The translations under genes and the position numbers were made by a program. Under the pieces are notes generated by a model. The model was not told the origin of the DNA. It saw nothing but the letters and a program-made list of their open reading frames with translations, and made no database searches. 18,279 nucleotides of DNA from CAMCXT01 sp046302715. Lineage in GTDB: Bacteria; Bacteroidota; Bacteroidia; M30B66. The stretch covers positions 1-18,279 of the forward strand of contig JBKCHQ010000158.1 in assembly GCA_046302715.1 (NCBI GenBank), given 5' to 3'. Shown here piece by piece: positions 1 through 8,291 of this stretch (positions are counted from its first letter, which is position 1; each line of letters starts with the position of its first letter).

Positions 1-1
1 T

Positions 2-1396
2 TCGGCAAATGCCGACTCGCTTTGCCAAGGTGAAACATTAACAGTAAACGCGCAAACCAGTGGTACCGTGTCGTGGGAAGCTGATTTTGATCTTACCAAT
101 ATTGACAACCTTAACATTATCGGCACTCCCTCTGTTTCGGGATGGATTGCAGCAAATGCTACAGCTGTAGGATCATGCCCCGCAAGGGATAGTTTGGAAA
201 TCATCGTTTTGGAATTGCCTCAGGTAAATGCCGGCGCTAACCTGCAAACCTGTGCGGGTGTTGCCGTGCAACTTAACGGTAGCGCATCAGGCAATTTTGC
301 ATGGATTGCAAATCCTACTTTAAGTGCAACCGATGTATTAAATCCTACGGTTAATACGTTGACTGATGCTGTTTACTACCTCCAGGCCAGCACCCCGTTT
401 GGATGCATCGCCAGCGACTCGGTACAGGTTGAAATTAGTGGTTCGGTACAGGCCGATGCAGGCAACGATACTACCATTTGCAGCGGCACATTGCTTACGT
501 TAAATGCCTCTGGAGGCAACACCTACAGCTGGAACAACGCTATGTTATTGAACGATTCGGGCATTGCAAATCCAGTTGCAACTATTACCAATAATACCGA
601 ATTTGTCGTTTCTGTTAGTTTAAACGGAGCTTGCGAAGCAACCGATACCGTTCGTGTAAACGTTTTTGAAATAACTATTCCCAGCTTGAGCGAAGGCGGT
701 ATTGCTTGCGGCGCACCGGGAATTGAACTGGGCATAACGGGTGTAGCTTCAGCTCAATGGAACCCAAGTCTTGGTGTTCTCGATCCTAACGCATTAAGCA
801 CCTTTGCTAATCCGAACGATTCTACATTTTACACCGCAAATTATATCGATTTCAATGGTTGCAACGGAGTAAGTAGCCCTATTTTAGTAGTGCCGGGCGA
901 AAGTGCGCAAAGTGGCTTTAGCTGGGAACAGATTTCGAATTTTGTGGTTGTTTTTGAAAGTACAAACGCCCAACCAGGTCAAACCGTAAGCTGGCTCATC
1001 AATAATCAAGTAATTACAGGCGATTCGGTAGCGTTTAATTTTCCTTTTGAAAGCGAATGGACCGTTACGCAAATTGTAGAAAACACTTGTGGAAGCGATA
1101 CGTTGACCGAACTTATCGAAGTGGTTAAGCTTGCCGGTTATGATGCTTTAGGGGTACAACCGCTCGAAATATTCCCGAATCCGGCCGTTAATTTCGTTAA
1201 AATTATCCTTTCAGATCAGGCGGAGGACGCTTCAAACCTCACTGTATATTCGTCTACGGGTGCAGTGGTTGCAGTATTGGAGCAATTACCATCAGAAAGC
1301 ATTGTACTGCCTGTAGAAAACTGGGATTCGGGCGTTTACGAAATTCGATATACTTCCCGCAATACCATTAAATCGGCAAGATTTATCAAGCAATGA
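2..1396 (+). CDS. T9SS type A secreted repeat protein, 3' part only
   Basis: The frame is open from base 2, so the gene is cut by the left window edge; the GTG at 68 is only an internal codon. What is visible (about 464 residues) is a string of Ig/PKD-like beta domains, with phrases such as NAGANLQTC and DAGNDTTICSG followed by NTYSW, a pattern typical of large Bacteroidota surface proteins. The last 80 or so residues form a T9SS type A sorting domain: the segment LEIFPNPAVNF, a beta-strand region with the phrase YSSTGAVV, then a GVYEIRY strand and a final basic-aromatic RFIKQ. From family knowledge such proteins cross the outer membrane by the type IX system and are anchored or released after removal of this domain. 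The function of the mature part cannot be told. Its stop overlaps the start of the downstream ABC transporter lipoprotein by four bases (ATGA), implying cotranscription and coupled translation. Confidence 0.85.
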   Translation, partial: SANADSLCQGETLTVNAQTSGTVSWEADFDLTNIDNLNIIGTPSVSGWIAANATAVGSCPARDSLEIIVLELPQVNAGANLQTCAGVAVQLNGSASGNFAWIANPTLSATDVLNPTVNTLTDAVYYLQASTPFGCIASDSVQVEISGSVQADAGNDTTICSGTLLTLNASGGNTYSWNNAMLLNDSGIANPVATITNNTEFVVSVSLNGACEATDTVRVNVFEITIPSLSEGGIACGAPGIELGITGVASAQWNPSLGVLDPNALSTFANPNDSTFYTANYIDFNGCNGVSSPILVVPGESAQSGFSWEQISNFVVVFESTNAQPGQTVSWLINNQVITGDSVAFNFPFESEWTVTQIVENTCGSDTLTELIEVVKLAGYDALGVQPLEIFPNPAVNFVKIILSDQAEDASNLTVYSSTGAVVAVLEQLPSESIVLPVENWDSGVYEIRYTSRNTIKSARFIKQ

Positions 1397-3135
1397 GGCT
1401 TCGAAATACATACGTAAACCTAGTGGCAATAGCCGCCGTTTTGCTGATTTGGACGGGATGTGTTGAGAAGCGTGAATTAAAAACACAAACGGTGGTAGTA
1501 CATATGCTAGCCGAACCTAATGGCTTGCATCCGGTAAACAACAACGATGGCTATCAAAACATGATCATGCAATGCACCCAGAAAAAACTGGTGCAGCTCG
1601 ATATTGCAAACAACGAACTTATTCCTGATGCCCTGGAAAAACTGCCCGAAATTCTGCCCGACTCACTGACGTACCGCTGCGAGCTGCGCAAAAATATGCG
1701 TTGGGATAATGGAAAAACAGTTACCGTTGATGATGCCATTTTTAGTATTAAAGCCATTATCTGTCCGGGGGTAAATGCTGCGGGCATTAAATCCATTTTT
1801 GATAACGTGGCCTCGGTCGAAAAAGACGCAAAAAATCCTAATGCCTTTATGGTTAGGATGAAGGAAAAATACTTTGACAACCGAACGCTTTTTTCATTCG
1901 TTATTTTGCTTCAGGAAGATTTTTGGGATGCGTCTAAAGCTTTACGTCCGTTTACGGTGGCAGCCCTTAAAAGTCCCACCGATACCCATCAACTTAAACC
2001 CTTAAAAAGCTTCACCGAAGCATTTAACCATCCCGATAAAGCCAGAGAAGTAAAACAACTGGATGGTTTAGGGCCCTACAAAGTAGTGGCTTGGGAGAAC
2101 GGCCAATCCATCAGCCTTGAGAAAAAAGCCAATTGGTGGGGCGATTCAAGTAATCGTCCGGGCGACCAAAATAACCCCGATCGTATTATTTTTAAAGTTA
2201 TTCGCGATATGGAGGCGCTCATTCTGGCCTTAAAGCGCGAAGAAGTAGATTTCACTTCCGAACTTTCTGCTGAAGCTCTGGAGCGCCTGCAAAAGGATGA
2301 TAAATTTTCAAAAACGTATAGTCATAACGTATTACAGTCATTTAGTTACACCTACATGGGCCTGAACATGAAACCCGGTTCGGGGCGCATCCCCTACTTT
2401 ACGGACAAAAAACTGCGAAAAGCCATGGCCTGTATGATGCCGGTGGATGAAATTATAGCCGTGGTAGCGCGCGGAAAAGCTACGCCCATTGATGGTTTCA
2501 TTTTACCTGCGCAGAAAGAATATCAAGCGCATCCCATTAAACAAAAACAGGATGAAGAAAAGGCCGCCCAATGGCTGGACGAGGCCGGCTGGACCGATAG
2601 CAACAACGATGGAATTCGCGATAAAGTAATCGGTGGTAAGCGAGTGCCCCTTTCGATTAGCGTTTCGTATATGATATCGCCGGTTACCGAAGATTTGGTG
2701 CGTATCATTAAGAACGCCTTTTTCAGAAAAGGTGTGGAAATACGTCCAAACGGACTTGAATTTTCGGCCTTTTATGAACAGGCTTATGCCCATAATTTTG
2801 ATGCTATGTTGGGAGCATGGTCATCTTCTTCATTAGCCGAGGATCCGAGACAAATATGGCATTCAGAAAGCTGGAGTGCCGATGGGAGCAACTTTGTAGG
2901 TTTTTCGAATGCACAATGCGACTCGCTCATCGAACGTGCCAACGCCGAGATGAATCCCTTGGCAAGGAAAAGCATAATGAATGCCTTGCAAAGTTTTGTG
3001 CAAGAAGAGCAACCCTACGTTTTCCTCTACAATGCCACAAAAAAGGTAGCCCTGCATAAACGGTTTGGTGCGGTTAAATTGTGTAGCGAACGTCCACATA
3101 TTTGGATCGGAAGCCTCTCCGTAAAGCAACCTTAG
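1393..3135 (+). CDS. Peptide ABC transporter substrate-binding lipoprotein (SBP family 5)
   Basis: A 580-residue extracytoplasmic solute-binding protein of the DppA/OppA/NikA class (SBP_bac_5). The N-terminus has a hydrophobic stretch ending in WTGC, so Cys23 is the likely lipidated residue; the lipobox is loose, as is usual in Bacteroidota. Family signatures include EPNGLHPVNN near residue 40, the LRKNMRWDNGKTVTVDDAIF segment (about 98-117), GLGPYKVVAWENG, and near the C-terminus DPRQIWHSE followed by NFVGFSNAQCDSLIERA. Members bind oligopeptides, dipeptides or metal chelates and hand them to the inner-membrane permease; which ligand is used here cannot be read from sequence. It begins inside the stop codon of the preceding T9SS gene and ends 5 bp before the DppB-like permease, so the four genes probably form one operon. 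No ATP-binding subunit is encoded nearby. Confidence 0.9.
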   Translation: MRLRNTYVNLVAIAAVLLIWTGCVEKRELKTQTVVVHMLAEPNGLHPVNNNDGYQNMIMQCTQKKLVQLDIANNELIPDALEKLPEILPDSLTYRCELRKNMRWDNGKTVTVDDAIFSIKAIICPGVNAAGIKSIFDNVASVEKDAKNPNAFMVRMKEKYFDNRTLFSFVILLQEDFWDASKALRPFTVAALKSPTDTHQLKPLKSFTEAFNHPDKAREVKQLDGLGPYKVVAWENGQSISLEKKANWWGDSSNRPGDQNNPDRIIFKVIRDMEALILALKREEVDFTSELSAEALERLQKDDKFSKTYSHNVLQSFSYTYMGLNMKPGSGRIPYFTDKKLRKAMACMMPVDEIIAVVARGKATPIDGFILPAQKEYQAHPIKQKQDEEKAAQWLDEAGWTDSNNDGIRDKVIGGKRVPLSISVSYMISPVTEDLVRIIKNAFFRKGVEIRPNGLEFSAFYEQAYAHNFDAMLGAWSSSSLAEDPRQIWHSESWSADGSNFVGFSNAQCDSLIERANAEMNPLARKSIMNALQSFVQEEQPYVFLYNATKKVALHKRFGAVKLCSERPHIWIGSLSVKQP

Positions 3136-3140
3136 CCGTT

Positions 3141-4607
3141 ATGGGGCGCTATCTTCTAAAACGTATATTGGGATTTATTCCTGGTCTTTTTGTTGTTGCG
3201 CTCCTTGCCTTTGTTATAGGGCGTATAGCACCCGGTAATCCTGCAGCAACCTCTAATCCCTATCAAAATTACGAGTCGGCGAATAGCCTCGATAACCATT
3301 ATGTATCGCAAAAGGTTATTGAAGCTTCGGGCTTACGTTTGCCGGTTTTTTACTTCAGTTTGGAAAGTGCTGCCGATGCCGACACCTTATACCGCATAGC
3401 CGATATAGAGCAGCGTCAATTGCTATCGCACATGTGTCGAGTAACGGGAAAACCCGATGCCACATTAATTTGGTTTCATAAATTATTAAAAACCGATACC
3501 CTGCTTCGCAATTATAAACCCCAAGCGCAACTTGTAAATCCTAAATTATTCGAAGAAAGAGTCAACAAAATTAAGTATCTAAATCATCAGCTTAGTCGCT
3601 ATGCAACGGTAGATCAGAGGCAAGAACGAGCCGATACACTTTTGGAATTATTGCAGATTGTGCCGGGCATGCAATCGATTAAAACCTCGTTTGAACAAAG
3701 CGAACACGCATTAAAAGTGATGATGAGCCAACGTAATGCTTGGTTGCAGTGGCTCCCCGTTGTGCGCTTCCACGGAGCCTCCAACCAATATCACGTGTGG
3801 CTGTTTGGCTCGGGAAATCACAGTAAGGGCATTCTTAGGGGCGATTTTGGCTATTCGCTGCGCGACGGACAGGCCATTGGGCCACGCATTGCCGAAAAAA
3901 TGCTGCGCACGTTGGCATTGATGGCGCCTGCCGTATTGCTCACCTGGCTGCTGGGCATGTATCTAGGCTTTACTGCAGCAAAGTTTCGCCATAAAATAAC
4001 CGACCGATTGATTGAAGGAATAAGTACCGCATTTTGGTCGCTGCCGCTTTTCTTTATCGCAACCTGTTTACTGATGCTTTTTGCGAATCCCGATGTTTTG
4101 GATTGGTTTCCAACAAGTGGCATACGTAACGAACTCATTTATGAAGTGCAATGGCCCTGGTACAAAAAAGCGCTCCACAGTTTGCCCTATTTGATATTGC
4201 CGGTTTGTGCTTACACCCTGGCTTCGCTGGCCCTGATTGTAAGGCAAACCCGAAACGGTATGATGGCTGAATTGGACAAAGATTATGTTCAGGCGGCCCG
4301 CATCCGCGGTGTACCTGAAAGCAGAATACTAAAACATTATGCCCTGCGAAACGCATTACTTCCCCTTGCCGCGATGCTCGGACGATACGTACCTGTGCTT
4401 TTGGGTGGTTCGGTGGTGCTTGAAACCGTTTTCAACATACCCGGCTTGGGACTCGAGACCTACGAAAGTATTCTTAGTAAAGACTATCCGACTATTGTAG
4501 CTTTATTTACCATTTATGGATTTTTAACGATGCTAGGTTACCTTATATCTGATGTGTTGAGCGCTGCCGTTAATCCACGAATAAACCTTGTAGAAAAGTC
4601 TGCATGA
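3141..4607 (+). CDS. DppB-like ABC transporter permease with large periplasmic insertion
   Basis: Inner-membrane permease subunit of a peptide-type ABC importer. I choose the ATG at 3141 (488 residues), 5 bp after the binding-protein stop; a longer in-frame start at 3102 would only add residues lying inside the upstream gene. The N-terminus (GRYLLKRILGFIPGLF) is the standard DppB first membrane helix, and the C-terminal half has the usual helices plus the ATPase-contact (EAA) loop around 380-404 with YVQAARIRGVPESRIL. Between TM1 (about 7-29) and the conserved GDFGYSLRDG (234-243) lie some 200 residues, against under 100 in ordinary DppB proteins. By topology this insert should be periplasmic, and part of it (about 85-200) looks helical and charged. 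The stop overlaps the next permease gene by four bases (ATGA). Confidence 0.9.
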   Translation: MGRYLLKRILGFIPGLFVVALLAFVIGRIAPGNPAATSNPYQNYESANSLDNHYVSQKVIEASGLRLPVFYFSLESAADADTLYRIADIEQRQLLSHMCRVTGKPDATLIWFHKLLKTDTLLRNYKPQAQLVNPKLFEERVNKIKYLNHQLSRYATVDQRQERADTLLELLQIVPGMQSIKTSFEQSEHALKVMMSQRNAWLQWLPVVRFHGASNQYHVWLFGSGNHSKGILRGDFGYSLRDGQAIGPRIAEKMLRTLALMAPAVLLTWLLGMYLGFTAAKFRHKITDRLIEGISTAFWSLPLFFIATCLLMLFANPDVLDWFPTSGIRNELIYEVQWPWYKKALHSLPYLILPVCAYTLASLALIVRQTRNGMMAELDKDYVQAARIRGVPESRILKHYALRNALLPLAAMLGRYVPVLLGGSVVLETVFNIPGLGLETYESILSKDYPTIVALFTIYGFLTMLGYLISDVLSAAVNPRINLVEKSA

Positions 4608-5950
4608 AAGTGTTTTTCGAAAATATAAAATGTAAAATAGGCTTTATACTACCTACACGGAATAAGTTGCCCCGACGTTGGTCGGTTTTATTAAAAGCAT
4701 TGATTTTAATTAGTCTTTCGGCCAATCTCATTGCAACACGACATCCCTTGGTAATGGTCTACAAGGATAATCTTTGGTTTCCTGCATTTAGCAGCCTTAT
4801 TTTTTCTAATCGGGTAGAAGAAATTGCCGATAAAAACGGCCATATAGAAACTATCGAGTTTGAACATATTGATTGGAAATCCTTGCAAAGCAGTTTTGTG
4901 ATTTGGGCGCCTATACCTTGGTCGGCGAATATACCCGACTCTGAAAATCGCAATTTTAAATCGCCCTTTGAGCGCCACATGGATGGTAACTCAGCGTCGA
5001 AAGATGCCGCACTTCCCCATTTTTTTAGACATCACTTTGGTACAGATGCGCTTGGAAATGATGTTTTGGCAGGTCTGATCCATGGTTTTGGCAACTCCGT
5101 GTTTATTGCAGTATGTTCAACCCTACTAGCGCTTTTTATAGGTATAGCCTTGGGCTTAACCTCTGGCTACTGGGGTAATTACGCTTTGAGCATGCCTTTA
5201 GGAAGTATTGTTGCAGCGGCTATTGGTATTATTCTGGGATTTTTTTGGGCCTTTCAAATGCGTATTGCTGCCTTAACAGAGGCAGCCAATGAGGGTTACG
5301 TTGCACTATCGTTATCCGCATTGTGGAGTGTCATTATATTCGTTCTTACGTTAGGGATATGTCTTGTATTGGGAAAACATCTTTCGAAATTGCAACTGTT
5401 TGACAAGCGAATTACCCTAGCATTTGATGGAGCGGTTCAACGTTTTACCGAAACATTTAATTCCCTGCCCAAACTATTGCTTATACTCACCATATCGGCG
5501 GCATTTGATGCTAAAAACATAATGCTACTTATTCTTATTTTAGGGGGACTACAGTGGACCGGTATTGCACGTCTGGTGAGGATTGAAACGATGAAACTTC
5601 GTAAAATGCCGTTTGTTGAAGCCGCAATTTTACAAGGCTACTCGACCTCCAGAATTTTGTTGGTGCATGTGTTACCCTCAATAATTGGCGTGGTGTTCGT
5701 AGAGGCCACCTTTTTATTTGCCGGCAGCGTGCTCATCGAAAGCAGTTTATCATTTCTGGGATTGGGTCTACCCGATTCAAGCTATACCCTGGGCACCTTA
5801 CTTAAAAACGGAAGAAATCATCCTACGGCATGGTGGATGACGATATTTCCGGGTGTGATGATTTTTATCCTCACCTGGACGGCCAATAGTCTTGGTAAAT
5901 GGCTCCAATCCAATTATACTAATGGAGCTGATACGTATCAAAACCGATAA
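4604..5950 (+). CDS. DppC-like ABC transporter permease, enlarged
   Basis: Second inner-membrane permease of the peptide-type importer, 448 residues against roughly 300 for a standard DppC. Family marks are the GTDALGNDVL motif (146-155), the EAA loop with MPFVEAAILQGYSTSRIL (about 335-352) and the C-terminal signature SLSFLGLGLP (381-390) followed by WWMTIFPG. Two regions explain the extra length. One is a long segment between the first helix (about 28-46) and the GTDALG motif. The other is an added hydrophobic pair at about 197-217 and 233-257, inserted between the second core helix and the segment FNSLPKLLLIL (285-295). Its ATG overlaps the DppB stop (ATGA), pointing to coupled translation. 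The 3' end overlaps the convergent minus-strand gene by 32 bp. The partner ATPases must be encoded elsewhere. Confidence 0.88.
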   Translation: MKVFFENIKCKIGFILPTRNKLPRRWSVLLKALILISLSANLIATRHPLVMVYKDNLWFPAFSSLIFSNRVEEIADKNGHIETIEFEHIDWKSLQSSFVIWAPIPWSANIPDSENRNFKSPFERHMDGNSASKDAALPHFFRHHFGTDALGNDVLAGLIHGFGNSVFIAVCSTLLALFIGIALGLTSGYWGNYALSMPLGSIVAAAIGIILGFFWAFQMRIAALTEAANEGYVALSLSALWSVIIFVLTLGICLVLGKHLSKLQLFDKRITLAFDGAVQRFTETFNSLPKLLLILTISAAFDAKNIMLLILILGGLQWTGIARLVRIETMKLRKMPFVEAAILQGYSTSRILLVHVLPSIIGVVFVEATFLFAGSVLIESSLSFLGLGLPDSSYTLGTLLKNGRNHPTAWWMTIFPGVMIFILTWTANSLGKWLQSNYTNGADTYQNR

Positions 5951-6653
5951 TTTCCCCGCTAGAACGATGCGTTTTGAGGAGGATAAGCTGCCACTGATTT
6001 AAATTTCCAGATATGGCTTTTGTGGACAATTTACACACCTCATTTTGAGCTAATATAGCCGCAAAAACAGCATTTACATCATAACGCATTGCCCCGCTGT
6101 TTTCGCCCGAAAGAATGTGTTGGCGATCTTCTTTTTTTACCAATATACTTAGTACTTCTACCTCTGAAAACAAGGCAAATGCATCATTAAACGATGAGGT
6201 GATCACAAGGCTATCATCTTCTACTACTACATGTGTATTATTTATGATTGGAAATTCACGTTTGGTTGAGGTTTTAGACACCCTCAGAAGCGAATCTATA
6301 ACAGATAATTTGGCAGCAGGAAAGGCAAATGCACCGTCCAAAACCATTACTGGCGTATACAAGCCATCCACCAATCCCCGATTCTTGTAATGTAGCAATC
6401 GTTGTCTGTTAAACTCCGAATTGAGCGAATCGGTAAAGCCGTCAGATGCTTCAAAATCTACATGGTAGGTCAACTGCAGAATGCCGTTTTTTTCAAAATA
6501 GCCTTCATCATGCAAACGCTTTATCTTTCTATTGGCCAAAATACATGAAGCGCAACCATCATACGTAAACAGTTCAAGTACATGAAGATATTGAGCGCTT
6601 GCAGCAACTGTATTCAACAGGATATAAACAAAGTATGCCGTTATGCGTTTCAC
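5919..6653 (-). CDS. Exported DUF1223-family thioredoxin-like protein
   Basis: A 244-residue protein with a signal peptide (about 1-20, ending AASA before Gln21). The sequence fits the DUF1223 family: LELFTYDGCASC carries a CxxC at Cys34-Cys37, then HVDF (64-67), the FNRQRLLHY segment (81-89) and YTPVMVLDG (99-107). The family has a thioredoxin-type N-terminal half; the preserved CxxC would allow a periplasmic redox role, but no specific reaction is established. The start is a GTG: an in-frame stop lies only four codons upstream, leaving no ATG. The 3' end overlaps the convergent dppC-like gene by 32 bp, so no terminator separates them. The gene is divergent from the DUF2141 gene, with only 37 bp between start codons. 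Confidence 0.82.
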   Translation of the reverse strand: MKRITAYFVYILLNTVAASAQYLHVLELFTYDGCASCILANRKIKRLHDEGYFEKNGILQLTYHVDFEASDGFTDSLNSEFNRQRLLHYKNRGLVDGLYTPVMVLDGAFAFPAAKLSVIDSLLRVSKTSTKREFPIINNTHVVVEDDSLVITSSFNDAFALFSEVEVLSILVKKEDRQHILSGENSGAMRYDVNAVFAAILAQNEVCKLSTKAISGNLNQWQLILLKTHRSSGEIIGFDTYQLH

Positions 6654-6690
6654 AATAACAAATTAACACATACTAGGAATTAAATAAACT

Positions 6691-7131
6691 GTGCCTTCAA
6701 TTATTCTTCTCTTTTTTATGAGCCTTTTGACGAATACACTGCCTGAAATTGAGGTTCAAACTACATCCATTCAGATAGAAATAACCGGTGTTCGAAATGC
6801 TAACGGTCATATTCTTATTGCACTTTTTTCCAACGAGAAGGGTTTTCCGGATAAGTCAGACAAAGCCTTTAAAAAATTGCGCATTCCCGCTCAAAAAGGT
6901 ACGGTAAAAGGCACCTTTACTGCAGTGCCCGCAGGTACCTACGCATATGGTGTTATACACGACGAAAACGATAATCAAAAATTAGATACCGGATTTTTTG
7001 GAATCCCTAAAGAAGGCTTTGTATTTTCTAGAAATGCTATGGGAACGGTGGGGCCACCTTCATTTAGTGACGCTGCCTTCAAGGTTGAAAACGCATCCAT
7101 CACCCATTCGCTAAAAATTAGCTATTGGTAA
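6691..7131 (+). CDS. Exported DUF2141-family protein
   Basis: A 146-residue small secreted protein matching DUF2141. The hallmarks are IEITGVRNANGHILIALFSN (about 30-49), a lysine-rich middle, VPAGTYAYGVIHDENDN (about 78-94) and GIPKEGFVFSRNA. Such proteins are predicted beta-sandwich exported proteins of unknown function, common in Bacteroidota. The GTG at 6691 is preferred because it supplies a short hydrophobic signal-like segment (MPSIILLFFMSLLT). An in-frame stop two codons upstream (6685-6687) rules out earlier starts, and the only alternative is ATG 6718, which would remove half of that segment. It is divergent from the DUF1223 gene and lies 38 bp upstream of a T9SS cargo gene on the same strand. 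Confidence 0.82.
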   Translation: MPSIILLFFMSLLTNTLPEIEVQTTSIQIEITGVRNANGHILIALFSNEKGFPDKSDKAFKKLRIPAQKGTVKGTFTAVPAGTYAYGVIHDENDNQKLDTGFFGIPKEGFVFSRNAMGTVGPPSFSDAAFKVENASITHSLKISYW

Positions 7132-7169
7132 CTAATTGTATTTAGGGAAAAATTCAATAGTTTTACCCT

Positions 7170-8291
7170 ATGAAAAACGCTTACATCTTAGTGCTTGCAT
7201 TATGTATTTCGCAAGCATCCATCGCTCAAATTGATCAGGCTGATTTACCACAAGAAGGCATGACCATAGACATGACTGACGCCGGAAATGCCTCGGTTGA
7301 AGATAATCAAACAGGCAACAATCAAACTTGGGATTTTAGCGCTCTTGGAGATAACGGAATTATTCCCGATCAGTTTACCAGCGTTGGTGAGGCTAATTTC
7401 ACCTTTCTGTTTGCCTTCGGTTCAAACTCATCAAATCCCGCCGACTTTGCTATGCCCGGCGAAATTCCCATTCCTGCTGTAGCCCTAGATCTTTTAGGTT
7501 CGGTGGCAGGATTTACAATTGACGAAAGTTTTAACTTTTTTAGACGTGAACCATCAGGGCTGTATCAAGCAGGGTTTGGTATTACCACCAGCGGATTTGG
7601 CTTGCCTATCCCCTATTCTGCACCCGACGAAATTATTCCCATTCCGTTGGAACTAAACCGTCAAACCAGCAGCAATTACACATTTAATGTTGAGATCCCC
7701 GGTCTTGGAACCTGGGCCTGCACGGCCACACGTGAAAATATAGTAGATGGAAACGGTACATTACTGCTACCTAATGCTTCATATGAGAATGTTTATCGTG
7801 TAAAATCAGTATTAAATTCGGATAATACCATCACAGTAGCTGCAGACGTATTGCCTATTCCCATTCCGGGCGGATTAGAAATTCCCTTTCCGCGAAACGA
7901 AACCAAATACATGTATTTTGTTGAAGGAACAGGTTGGCCTGTGCTCGAAGTAAAATCAGGTTTGTTGGGCAGCTCCGCAAAATACCGCAGCAACCCGGTT
8001 GATTTTACGGCTATGGAAGAATTAAGTGTAGCATCAGCCGAGCTTTTCCCCAATCCGGCCAGCGATTTTACACAAATTCGCTACGAGAAAAAACCTGCAC
8101 AATCGCTCGTGATTGAACTAAGCGATTTAAACGGCAAATTGTTGTTTCAAAAATCAGTTAATATTTCAGGAACTACAGCTATTGAAACAATTCCGGTTAA
8201 GGACTTGGAACTAACCAATGGTTTGTACCAAGTGCGTTTAATAAGCGACAATACAACACCTGTAGTGCGCAAACTGGTAGTGCAAAACTGA
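7170..8291 (+). CDS. T9SS type A sorting domain-containing secreted protein
   Basis: A 373-residue exported protein. Residues 1-19 are a signal peptide (KNAYILVLALCISQASIA before Gln20). The central 250 or so residues are predicted mainly beta and include NNQTWDFSAL (about 50-59), a phrase seen in many uncharacterised Bacteroidota secreted proteins; no catalytic motif is recognised. The C-terminal 85 or so residues form a T9SS type A sorting domain: AELFPNPASDF, LSDLNGKLLFQ, then GLYQVRL and the terminal KLVVQN. Expected fate is export by Sec and then by the type IX system. It stands alone, 38 bp after the DUF2141 gene, and is followed by a 487-bp gap. Function beyond surface location is unknown. 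Confidence 0.87.
   Translation: MKNAYILVLALCISQASIAQIDQADLPQEGMTIDMTDAGNASVEDNQTGNNQTWDFSALGDNGIIPDQFTSVGEANFTFLFAFGSNSSNPADFAMPGEIPIPAVALDLLGSVAGFTIDESFNFFRREPSGLYQAGFGITTSGFGLPIPYSAPDEIIPIPLELNRQTSSNYTFNVEIPGLGTWACTATRENIVDGNGTLLLPNASYENVYRVKSVLNSDNTITVAADVLPIPIPGGLEIPFPRNETKYMYFVEGTGWPVLEVKSGLLGSSAKYRSNPVDFTAMEELSVASAELFPNPASDFTQIRYEKKPAQSLVIELSDLNGKLLFQKSVNISGTTAIETIPVKDLELTNGLYQVRLISDNTTPVVRKLVVQN

Noticed and set aside
3102..3140. Upstream in-frame start for the DppB-like permease
   Set aside because: It would add 13 residues inside the binding-protein gene ahead of a standard DppB N-terminus; ATG 3141 matches the family.
6659..6666. TTAATTTG on the minus strand as a -7 box for the DUF1223 gene
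   Set aside because: One mismatch at a key position, and it lies only 5 bp from the GTG, leaving no leader.
7136..7165. Promoter-like TTG and TAGTTTTA boxes before the 7170 gene
   Set aside because: The boxes resemble the Bacteroidota consensus, but the predicted start of transcription would fall at or inside the ATG, and the -7 box has a mismatch.
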